A DNA stretch of 64,000 nucleotides from Micromonospora musae (GTDB lineage Bacteria > Actinomycetota > Actinomycetes > Mycobacteriales > Micromonosporaceae), in the NCBI RefSeq assembly GCF_003626635.1, contig NZ_RAZT01000011.1, positions 186,001 through 250,000 on the forward strand, in the 5' to 3' direction. Of this stretch, positions 41,422-48,292 are shown piece after piece. Both the position numbers and the translations under genes were made by a program. How positions within the stretch are numbered: position 1 is the first letter of the stretch; every line of letters begins with the position of its first letter. The notes under the pieces are model-generated. The model worked only from the letters and a program-made list of their open reading frames with translations, had not been told where the DNA came from and made no database searches.

Positions 41422-42594
41422 ATGAGTGACGCGGTCATCGTCGGCGCGGTACGTACCCCAGTCGGGCGGCGCAAGGGCAGCCTGGCCGGCGTGCACCCGG
41501 TCGACCTGTCGGCCCACGTGCTGCGGGCCCTGGCCGAGCGCGCCGGCGTCGACCCGGCGCTCGTCGACGACGTCTTCTGGGGCTGCGTGTCGCAGGTCGG
41601 TGAGCAGTCCTGGAACATCGCCCGCAACGGCGTCCTCGCCGCCGGCTGGCCCGAGACCGTCCCCGGTACCACTCTGGACCGCCAGTGCGGCTCCAGCCAG
41701 CAGGCCCTGCACTTCGCCGCGGCCACCGTGCTCTCCGGGCAGGCCGACCTGGTGGTCGCCGGCGGCGTCGAGTCGATGACCCGGGTGCCGATGGGCTCCA
41801 GCGTGGCCGGTGGGATGCCGTTCAGCGACGCGATCCGTGATCGCTACCGCGGCGTCGAGGGCTTCGCCGAGGACGCCCCGCTCCCGTTCAACCAGGGCGT
41901 CGGCGCCGAGCTGATGGCGCAGCGGTGGCGCTTCTCCCGTACCCAGCTCGACGAGTTCGCGCTCGCCAGCCACGAGAAGGCGGCCGCCGCGCAGGACGCG
42001 GGCGCGTTCGACCCCGAACTCGCCCCGGTCGCGCTCGCCGACGGCGGCAAGTTCGCCGCCGACGAGGGCATCCGCCGCGACACCTCGCTGGAGAAGCTGG
42101 CCGAGCTGGCCACCCCGTTCCGGGCCGACGGCGTGGTCACCGCCGGGTCCGCCTCCCAGATCTCCGACGGCGCGGCCGCGCTCGCGGTCACCACGAGCGA
42201 GTGGGCCAGCCGGCACGGGCTTCGCCCGCTGGCCCGGATCCACACCGCGGTGGCCGCCGCCGACGACCCGGTCACCATGCTCACCGCGCCCATCCCGGCC
42301 ACCGCGAAGGCGTTGCGCCGCGCGGGGCTCGGCATCGAGGAGATCGGGGTGTACGAGGTGAACGAGGCGTTCGCCCCGGTTCCGCTGGCGTGGCTGGCCG
42401 AGACCGAGGCGGAGCCGGAGCGGCTCAACCCGCGCGGCGGGGCCATCGCCCTCGGGCATCCGCTCGGCGCCTCCGGCGCCCGGATCATGACCAGCCTGCT
42501 CCAGCACATGCGGGACAACGGGATCCGGTACGGGTTGCAGACGATGTGCGAGGGCGGCGGGATGGCCAACGCCACCATCGTCGAGCTGCTCTGA
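41422..42594 (+). CDS. Acetyl-CoA acetyltransferase (thiolase)
   Basis: 390 residues from the ATG at 41422 (GGGGAG 5 nt upstream). All catalytic blocks: nucleophilic Cys89 in LDRQCGSSQQALHFAA, VYEVNEAFAPVPLAW near 313, His in NPRGGAIALGHPLGASGAR near 346, and second Cys in MCEGGGMANA near 377. Condenses or cleaves acyl-CoA plus acetyl-CoA. Stand-alone; its physiological direction (fatty-acid breakdown or acetoacetyl-CoA formation) is not clear from context. Confidence 0.94.
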   Translation: MSDAVIVGAVRTPVGRRKGSLAGVHPVDLSAHVLRALAERAGVDPALVDDVFWGCVSQVGEQSWNIARNGVLAAGWPETVPGTTLDRQCGSSQQALHFAAATVLSGQADLVVAGGVESMTRVPMGSSVAGGMPFSDAIRDRYRGVEGFAEDAPLPFNQGVGAELMAQRWRFSRTQLDEFALASHEKAAAAQDAGAFDPELAPVALADGGKFAADEGIRRDTSLEKLAELATPFRADGVVTAGSASQISDGAAALAVTTSEWASRHGLRPLARIHTAVAAADDPVTMLTAPIPATAKALRRAGLGIEEIGVYEVNEAFAPVPLAWLAETEAEPERLNPRGGAIALGHPLGASGARIMTSLLQHMRDNGIRYGLQTMCEGGGMANATIVELL

Positions 42595-42732
42595 CCTCGA
42601 CCGGGACAGGCGGGCCCGGCTGCGGAGCCGGGCGGCACCGGAAGTCGGACACCCGGTGCGACGGCGGCCGTGGAACTTGCACAACTTCGACGTGACCCAC
42701 GTCACTCCCGGACGCTTGTCGTTGGGCAGGGC

Positions 42733-43245
42733 ATGGACGTCTTCTCCCGAACGTTCCTTCCGGCCGCCGCCGAGGCGGGCCTGGCGATGCAGACCGTCAC
42801 CCGGCACATGCCCGTCTTCCGCCGCTGTGTCGGCTCGGGCGACGCCACCATCCTGGTGACCCGGTGCAGCCGTCCCGAACGGCCGGCCGGCGGCGAGTAC
42901 CTGCTCCTGCTCACGCACCGGCGACTCGTGGTCACCCAGCAGACCCGAGTGCTGCACCGGCTCCGCCTGCACCTCAACACCGAGCTGCGCGAACTCAGCA
43001 ACGTCACGTGGAGCCCCGACCCGCGTACGCACTCGATCGAGCTGGCCGCGACCGCGATCGACGGAGTCCGTGAGCACTTCCTGGTCCGCCCCAGCCAGCC
43101 GAAGCAGCTGTGGCAGCTCGACACACTGCTCAACCACGCCTTCCGCACCCGCCTCCGGCCGGCGCAGGAGCGAATCGTCGCCACCATCGGCGAACCGTCG
43201 GCCAACACGATGCCGGCCAGCCTCCGCCCCGCGGCCGTCCGCTGA
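42733..43245 (+). CDS. Uncharacterised protein
   Basis: 170 residues from the ATG at 42733. Mixed alpha/beta with VFRRCVGSGDATILVTRCSRP near 22, EYLLLLTHRRLVVTQQTRVL near 50 and VTWSPDPRTHSIELAATAIDG near 85, which resembles the strand pattern of small PH-like or GRAM-like domains. No catalytic motif and no membrane helix. Upstream of an OmpR-type two-component operon on the same strand, but with its own spacing, so a link is not shown. Confidence 0.7.
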   Translation: MDVFSRTFLPAAAEAGLAMQTVTRHMPVFRRCVGSGDATILVTRCSRPERPAGGEYLLLLTHRRLVVTQQTRVLHRLRLHLNTELRELSNVTWSPDPRTHSIELAATAIDGVREHFLVRPSQPKQLWQLDTLLNHAFRTRLRPAQERIVATIGEPSANTMPASLRPAAVR

Positions 43246-43268
43246 CCGTCCGAGCCGGCGGCACTTCT

Positions 43269-43285
43269 CTTACCTGATCCGAACA
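43269..43285 (+). repeat. 17-bp repeat upstream of the two-component operon
   Basis: CTTACCTGATCCGAACA, identical to 45476-45492. It lies 44 bp before the response-regulator start and may be an operator or promoter element. Confidence 0.5.
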
Positions 43286-43329
43286 CGCCCTGCCGGTACC
43301 GCCCCCGAACGGTGGGCAATCATGGGCCG

Positions 43330-44022
43330 GTGAGCGTCGACGTACCCCCCCGCGGGCTCGTCCTCGTGGTGGAGGACGAGCCCGCGATCGCCGACCTGGT
43401 CCGGCTCTACCTGGCCCGCGACGGGTTCGGTGTACACGTGGAGCGGGACGGGACGGCCGGTCTCGCCGCCGCCCGCCGGCTGCGTCCGGTGGTGTGCGTC
43501 CTCGACATCGCGCTGCCCGGGCTGGCCGGAACCGAGGTGTGCCGGCAGCTGCGCGAGGCCGGCGACTGGACGCCCGTCATCTTCCTCACCGCCCGCGACG
43601 ACGAGGTGGACCGGGTCGTCGGCCTCGAGCTGGGCGCGGACGACTACGTCACCAAGCCGTTCAGCCCCCGGGAACTCGTCGCCCGGGTCCGGGCGCTGCT
43701 GCGCCGCGCGGCCGGCCCGCCGGGCGGAGACGACCGGCCCCGGATCGTCGGCGCGGTGAGCCTCGACCCGACGCGCCGCACGGTGCTCGCCGACGGCGTC
43801 CCGGTGCACCTCACCTCGACCGAGTTCGATCTGCTCGCGCACCTGATGGCCCGGCCCGGCCGGGTCTTCACGCGGGAGGAGCTGCTCGCCGCGGTCTGGG
43901 GGTACGCGGCACACTCCGGCACCCGCACCGTCGACGTGCACGTGGCGCAGGTCCGCGCGAAGCTCGGCGGAGCCGGCGTGATCCGGACCCATCGGGGCGT
44001 GGGGTACTCCGCCGATGCCTGA
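43330..44022 (+). CDS. OmpR-family response regulator
   Basis: 230 residues from the GTG at 43330; a GTG at 43312 is also in frame. Receiver domain with VVEDEP, phospho-acceptor Asp in VCVLDIALPG and Lys in YVTKPFSPRELVARV; C-terminal winged helix with LTSTEFDLLAHLMARPGRVF and VDVHVAQVRAKL. Overlaps the kinase gene by 8 bp, so the two form a pair. Confidence 0.93.
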   Translation: MSVDVPPRGLVLVVEDEPAIADLVRLYLARDGFGVHVERDGTAGLAAARRLRPVVCVLDIALPGLAGTEVCRQLREAGDWTPVIFLTARDDEVDRVVGLELGADDYVTKPFSPRELVARVRALLRRAAGPPGGDDRPRIVGAVSLDPTRRTVLADGVPVHLTSTEFDLLAHLMARPGRVFTREELLAAVWGYAAHSGTRTVDVHVAQVRAKLGGAGVIRTHRGVGYSADA

Positions 44023-45484
44023 CCCGGACCCGGCCGATCCGCATCCTCCGGCCCACGTCGACCCGCCGACCGTGGCGTTGCCGATCCTCGGGCCGGAGCC
44101 GCCCGGCGCGCCGTCCCGGACCGGTTTCGGGCGGACCCTCACCGCCCGGGCGGTGCTGGTCACCTGCGCGGTGGCGATGGTCTCCGTGCTGGTCACCGCG
44201 CTCGTGGCGGTGCCGCTCGCGGTGCGCGGCGCCGAACGGCGCGACCAGGAAGCGCTGGCCGCCCAGGCCCGGCTCGCCGCCGAGGTGTTGCGTACCCGGC
44301 TCGATCGGGGTCGCACCGCCGACGAGGAGCGGCTCATCCGCCAGCTGCGGGCCCAGGGCATCGACGCGTACCTGATCAGGGGCGGCGCGGTGGACCGGGC
44401 CGGCCTGCCACCGCGCCTGGTGCAGCGGATCGCCGAGGGGCGCAACGTCTCCACGACCCGCCGGGTCGGCGGCCGGCCGGCGCTGATCGAGGGGCGGGCC
44501 CTGCCGGGCGGCAACGGGGTGGTGCTGTCCCGGACGCGTACCACCGGGCTCTGGAGCGGCGTGCTGCGTGGCCTCTGGGCCCCGCTGCTGGCCGGGCTGG
44601 CCGCCGGTGTCGTCGCCGGGCTGCTGCTCGCCCGCCGGCTGGCCCGGCCGATCCGTAACGCGGCGAGCGCCGCCGCCCGGCTGCGCGCCGGGGACCGGGC
44701 GGTCCGGGTGCCGGTCGAGCCACCCGGCGAGGTGGCCGACCTGGCGGACGCGTTGAACGGGCTCGCCGCTGCGCTGGCCACCAGCGAGGGGCGGCAACGG
44801 GAGTTCCTCCTCTCCGTCTCGCACGAGCTGCGCACCCCGCTGACCGCGATCCGCGGGTACGCCGAAGCGCTGGCCGACGGTGTGATCGAACCCGACGAGG
44901 TGCCGGCGGCTGGTCGTACGGTGCTCACCGAGGCCCGACATCTGGACCGGTTGGTGAGCGACCTCTTGGCGCTGGCCCGGCTGGAGGCGGCCGACTTCCC
45001 GCTGGAGCCGGTCCCGGTCGACCTGGTCGGGCTCGCCGACGAGGCGGAGCGGACCTGGGCCGCCCGGTGCGCGGCCGTCGGGGTGGTGCTCCAGGTGGAG
45101 CGGCCGGACGGCCCCGTCCCCGCGTACACCGATCCGGGCCGGATCCGGCAGGTGGTCGACGGGCTGCTGGAGAACGCGTTGCGCGTCGTACCACCGGGAG
45201 CCCCGGTGGTGATCGCCGTCCGTCGCGTCGGCCCGCAGCAGCCGGCCGGTGGTCTGGTCGAGGTTCGGGACGGCGGCCCTGGCTTCACCGACGACGACCT
45301 GGCGGTGGCGTTCGACCGGGGTGCGCTGCACGAGCGGTACCGGGGGGTGCGGAAGGTGGGCAGCGGCCTCGGCCTGGCGCTCGCCGCCGGGCTGGTCCGC
45401 CGCCTCGGCGGTGAGATCACGGCGACGCACGCGCCCGAGGGTGGGGCGGCCTTCACCGTCCGGCTGCCTGCCTCGCTTACCTGA
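44015..45484 (+). CDS. Sensor histidine kinase
   Basis: 489 residues. Pro-rich N-terminal tail, transmembrane helix (about 44-69), extracytoplasmic sensor (about 70-180), second helix (about 187-208), HAMP, HisKA with phospho-acceptor in SVSHELRTPLTAIRGYAEAL near 270, and HATPase_c with VDGLLENALRVV, VRDGGPGF and GSGLGLALAAG. Partner of the upstream response regulator. Its final codons and stop lie inside a 17-bp repeat also found upstream of the operon. Confidence 0.93.
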   Translation: MPDPDPADPHPPAHVDPPTVALPILGPEPPGAPSRTGFGRTLTARAVLVTCAVAMVSVLVTALVAVPLAVRGAERRDQEALAAQARLAAEVLRTRLDRGRTADEERLIRQLRAQGIDAYLIRGGAVDRAGLPPRLVQRIAEGRNVSTTRRVGGRPALIEGRALPGGNGVVLSRTRTTGLWSGVLRGLWAPLLAGLAAGVVAGLLLARRLARPIRNAASAAARLRAGDRAVRVPVEPPGEVADLADALNGLAAALATSEGRQREFLLSVSHELRTPLTAIRGYAEALADGVIEPDEVPAAGRTVLTEARHLDRLVSDLLALARLEAADFPLEPVPVDLVGLADEAERTWAARCAAVGVVLQVERPDGPVPAYTDPGRIRQVVDGLLENALRVVPPGAPVVIAVRRVGPQQPAGGLVEVRDGGPGFTDDDLAVAFDRGALHERYRGVRKVGSGLGLALAAGLVRRLGGEITATHAPEGGAAFTVRLPASLT

Positions 45485-45492
45485 TCCGAACA
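45476..45492 (+). repeat. 17-bp repeat at the end of the kinase gene
   Basis: CTTACCTGATCCGAACA, identical to 43269-43285; includes the TGA of the kinase gene. Confidence 0.5.
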
Positions 45493-45531
45493 TCGGTCTG
45501 ACGTCGCGCTGGCGGAGACCGGGAAGGCTTG

Positions 45532-45694
45532 GGGCGTGTGTCGAAGTCCCTGGCCGGCCTGCGGCGGGCCCAGACGACGACCGGCGGCGTCGGCGCTTCG
45601 TCCGGATACAACACCGGTATCCGAACGAATCCCGCCTTGCCGGACCGCCGCCTGGACTCCGCCTCGGCTCGACCGAGGACTTCGACACACGCCC
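45532..45694. mobile_element. MITE-like element with 18-bp perfect inverted ends
   Basis: Ends 45532-45549 (GGGCGTGTGTCGAAGTCC) and 45677-45694 are exact reverse complements, 163 bp overall, with no coding capacity. Flanks CTTG and CTAG resemble the CTAG flanks of the 79-bp element at 8210-8288, and the ends share the GTGT..GAAG look. It fills the region upstream of the lipoprotein gene at 45724 and contains a small hairpin (GGATAC/GTATCC). Confidence 0.55.
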
Positions 45695-45723
45695 TAGCCC
45701 ACCGACGTACGAGAGGGAGAGTC

Positions 45724-46335
45724 ATGGCACGTTGGGGTTTCGTGGCCGGGACGGCGCTGCTCGCCGCGGTCGCGCTCGGGGTCAGCGGATGCGGCGCCGC
45801 CCAGGTGGCGAGTCAGCCGGCCCGGGAGGTGGCCGTCGAGGTGGCCGCCGCCATGGGCGTCGAGGGGCAGGCGCTGACCGCGATGGGCTTCGACCCGGAC
45901 GAGCTGGACGTGCTGGGCGTCGCGGCGCCGGCCCCGTCGACGTCCGCCTCGTCCGCTCCCGGCGAGAAGGGTGAGAAGGGTGAGAAGCCACGACGTGAGC
46001 GGGCCGAGGAGCGGCGCGAGCGTCGCAAGGCCCGGGTCCTGCTGCGCCGGAACACGCTGCACGGCGAGGCCGTGGTGCAGACCAAGGACGGCGCCAAGCA
46101 GACGGTGACCGTGCAGCGTGGTGAGGTGACCGCGATCGACGGCGACTCGATGACGGTGAAGTCCACCGACGGCTTCACGATGACCTGGCGGTTCGGCCCG
46201 GACCTGCGGGTGCTCGAACGGCGCACCACGATCCAGCCCGCTGACGTACGCGTCGGTACGGCGGTGGGGGTGGCTGGCGCGAAGGACGGCGACGCCGGGG
46301 TCGCGCGCCTGGTAGTCGTGCCGCGCGGGAGGTGA
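45724..46335 (+). CDS. Putative lipoprotein
   Basis: 203 residues from the ATG at 45724. Signal peptide with lipobox GVSGC (Cys near 23), a Lys/Glu/Arg-rich charged linker (GEKGEKGEKPRRERAEERRE, about 79-98) and a C-terminal small beta domain (VTVQRGEVTAIDGDSMTVKS region, 120-200) like OB-fold/DUF5666-type domains. Function unknown. The promoter probably lies in, or has been displaced by, the MITE-like element just upstream. Confidence 0.75.
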   Translation: MARWGFVAGTALLAAVALGVSGCGAAQVASQPAREVAVEVAAAMGVEGQALTAMGFDPDELDVLGVAAPAPSTSASSAPGEKGEKGEKPRRERAEERRERRKARVLLRRNTLHGEAVVQTKDGAKQTVTVQRGEVTAIDGDSMTVKSTDGFTMTWRFGPDLRVLERRTTIQPADVRVGTAVGVAGAKDGDAGVARLVVVPRGR

Positions 46336-46340
46336 CGGCC

Positions 46341-46371
46341 GGGCCCCCGGTCGTGCCATGACCGGGGGCCC
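46341..46371. terminator. Bidirectional terminator, 12-bp perfect stem
   Basis: GGGCCCCCGGTC/GACCGGGGGCCC with a 7-nt loop between the convergent lipoprotein and SGNH hydrolase genes. Confidence 0.9.
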
Positions 46372-46384
46372 TGACCGTCACCGG

Positions 46385-47983
46385 TCAGTAGACGCGTGAG
46401 CCGATGAAGTCGTCGTGGCCGTAGCCCACCGGGTTCGCGAAGTTTCGCGACTCGAAGGTCCAGCGCTGCCGGTTGCTCGTCGAGCACGTGGCGAGCCGTA
46501 GCCGGGGCGTACCCAGCAGCGGATTGTCGAAGGCCACGCAGAGGTTGCCGTTGCCGGCCGGCCTGAGCTGGTTGCCGGCGAAGACGAACTTCTGGTTCGC
46601 GCCGGCGTGACAGTCGTGGAGGTTCACCGCCGTGCCGGCGGTCAGCGACCCGTTCGCGACGTCGAGGCACCGGTCGTGGGAGAGCTCCGAGTGCAGCGAC
46701 TGCCGCGTCGGGTCGTACCAGAGGCCCTGGTTACGTCCACCGTGGCAGGCGTACGACTGCTGCCGCGTGCCGTTGCGGGAGTCGTACCCCTTGCTGTCCA
46801 CGCAGGTGCCGGTGGCCACGTTGCGGAGCTGCTTGAACTCGAACAGCCCGCTGTACAGCACGCCGGCGCCGGTGCTGGCCGGGTCGACGCAGGTGGCCTG
46901 CGCCTGGCCGGAGTTCCAGAACTGGGTGATGCACTGGGCGAACATGCCGTGCCCGCGGTAGTTCGGGTGGAACGACTGGCGGGCCGCGTTCTCGTCCCAG
47001 ATGCCCAGCTCGATGTAGAGGCCGCGGACCGAGGTGCTGTCGGTGCAGACCTCGTGGCCGTGGAAGAGGCGGCTCGCATCCAGGTAGCGGGTGCCGGTGT
47101 TCGCGGCCGCCGCCCGCAGCGCCGACTCGAAGAGCGGCACCGCCTTGTTCCGGGCGAACGCCGCGTCCGCCAGGTAGAGCAGGCAGCCGCCCGCGTACCA
47201 GCCGGGGAAGTCCGGATTGTCCTCGACGTCGGGGCTGGCCGGGCTCGGGTACGACATGAGCACCAGCTCGTAGTCGGTGGCCAGGTAGCCGGCCCCGGTC
47301 ATGGTGTTCCGGATGTCGGTGAGCGCCTCCTCGACCGCCTGGCGGCTGCCGTCCGTACGGACCGTCCACTGGTCGGTGTAGGTGGGGTAGCACGGGCCCT
47401 GGAAGAAGACCCGGCGGATGGCGCAGTCGGTGGCGACCGGCCCGAACTGGATGGTGCCGTCACCGTTGGCGCCCACCACCACCCAGATCAGGCGTACGTG
47501 CGTGTTGCGCGCCTTGATCGCCAGGTGGTCGCCCTGGTTCAACTCGTTGTGCTGCGTCGGCCCGCCGGCCACGAGGTTCCACGGGGTCGCGCCGGAGCAG
47601 GCGATGTTGTACCGCTCGTCGGCCGGGATGCCGGTGCGGAAGAGCGCCTGGTCGTACGAGCGGTCGCACCAGTTGCCGGGTTCGTGGGTGCCGGGGACGT
47701 AGTTGCCCACGCCCTCGCCGGAGATCTCGCTGTCCCCCATGGTGACCAGCGACGTACGCCGCTGCTCGATCGGGCGGATCGCCGGGGCGCCGTAGAGGGC
47801 TGTCGCCTCGGCGGCACGGACGGCTTCGAGGGCGGCCGGGAGCGGCTGGATGGTCGGTCGGTCGGCCGCGGCGGCGGGGGCCGCCGCTCCGGGGAGCATC
47901 GGCAGGGCGAGAGCGGCGGCGACGGCGGCGGCGAGGAAACGCCGCCGCTTGGTCCGTTCGCGCCTGGCGGAGGTGACAGGCAT
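46385..47983 (-). CDS. Secreted SGNH/GDSL hydrolase with ricin-type lectin domain
   Basis: 532 residues; AAAGGAG lies 7 nt before the ATG. Signal peptide with RRERTKRRR and a cleavage region ending APAAAADR (about 41). SGNH catalytic domain: TMGDSEISGEG near 80 (Ser nucleophile), GANGDG near 171 and SFHPNYRGHGMFAQ near 338 with catalytic His. Residues about 383-510 form a ricin-B-like beta-trefoil with CVDSKGY, CLDVANG and QRWTF repeats for carbohydrate binding. Probably deacylates a polysaccharide or lipid outside the cell. Confidence 0.92.
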   Translation of the reverse strand: MPVTSARRERTKRRRFLAAAVAAALALPMLPGAAAPAAAADRPTIQPLPAALEAVRAAEATALYGAPAIRPIEQRRTSLVTMGDSEISGEGVGNYVPGTHEPGNWCDRSYDQALFRTGIPADERYNIACSGATPWNLVAGGPTQHNELNQGDHLAIKARNTHVRLIWVVVGANGDGTIQFGPVATDCAIRRVFFQGPCYPTYTDQWTVRTDGSRQAVEEALTDIRNTMTGAGYLATDYELVLMSYPSPASPDVEDNPDFPGWYAGGCLLYLADAAFARNKAVPLFESALRAAAANTGTRYLDASRLFHGHEVCTDSTSVRGLYIELGIWDENAARQSFHPNYRGHGMFAQCITQFWNSGQAQATCVDPASTGAGVLYSGLFEFKQLRNVATGTCVDSKGYDSRNGTRQQSYACHGGRNQGLWYDPTRQSLHSELSHDRCLDVANGSLTAGTAVNLHDCHAGANQKFVFAGNQLRPAGNGNLCVAFDNPLLGTPRLRLATCSTSNRQRWTFESRNFANPVGYGHDDFIGSRVY

Positions 47984-48000
47984 CGACGCACTCCTTTCGG

Positions 48001-48039
48001 CTCAATCGCTGGGCGTCGATTGAGTTACCAGAAAGTAAC
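48001..48039 (-). promoter_or_regulatory. Two adjacent hairpins in the leader of the SGNH hydrolase gene
   Basis: CTCAATCG/CGATTGAG (48001-48008, 48017-48024) and GTTAC/GTAAC (48024-48028, 48035-48039) directly upstream of the ribosome-binding site. Could be operators or an mRNA leader structure. Confidence 0.45.
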
Positions 48040-48131
48040 GTGCGGGGATGGCTATGTGAATGCGTCTCGTGATCCTTGCGCGGAGTGCCGAACCGCACCC
48101 TTCGGGCGAACCGGACCGCCCAGCGTGGACG

Positions 48132-48258
48132 CCGCGACCGGCATCGCCCGGCCGGAGAAAGTCGTGACCGGACCCGCCCGGCACCCACGCCGCGACCGGC
48201 ATCGCCCGGCCGGAGAAAGCCGTGACCGGACCCGCCGGGCGCCCCCACCGCGACCGGC
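48132..48258. repeat. 58-bp tandem repeat, about 2.2 copies
   Basis: Copies start at 48132, 48190 and 48248 (partial) with CCGCGACCGGCATCGCCCGG; copies 1 and 2 differ at few positions. The stretch 47984-48292 holds only this repeat and the hairpins at 48001-48039; no gene is seen in it. Confidence 0.8.
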
Positions 48259-48292
48259 GGCCCCGACAGGGGCGCCGGTCGACGACGGTGGG

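Noticed and set aside
40813..43137. 774-codon minus-strand frame including the PH-domain protein
   Set aside because: Only the last 144 residues, from the GTG at 41247, look like a protein; the rest is antisense to thiolase.
43270..45690. Long minus-strand frames opposite the OmpR/kinase pair
   Set aside because: Low-complexity Ser/Arg/Pro translation with no domain; the plus-strand pair is unambiguous.
48132..48258. CRISPR-like repeats
   Set aside because: Units are contiguous tandem copies without unique spacers.
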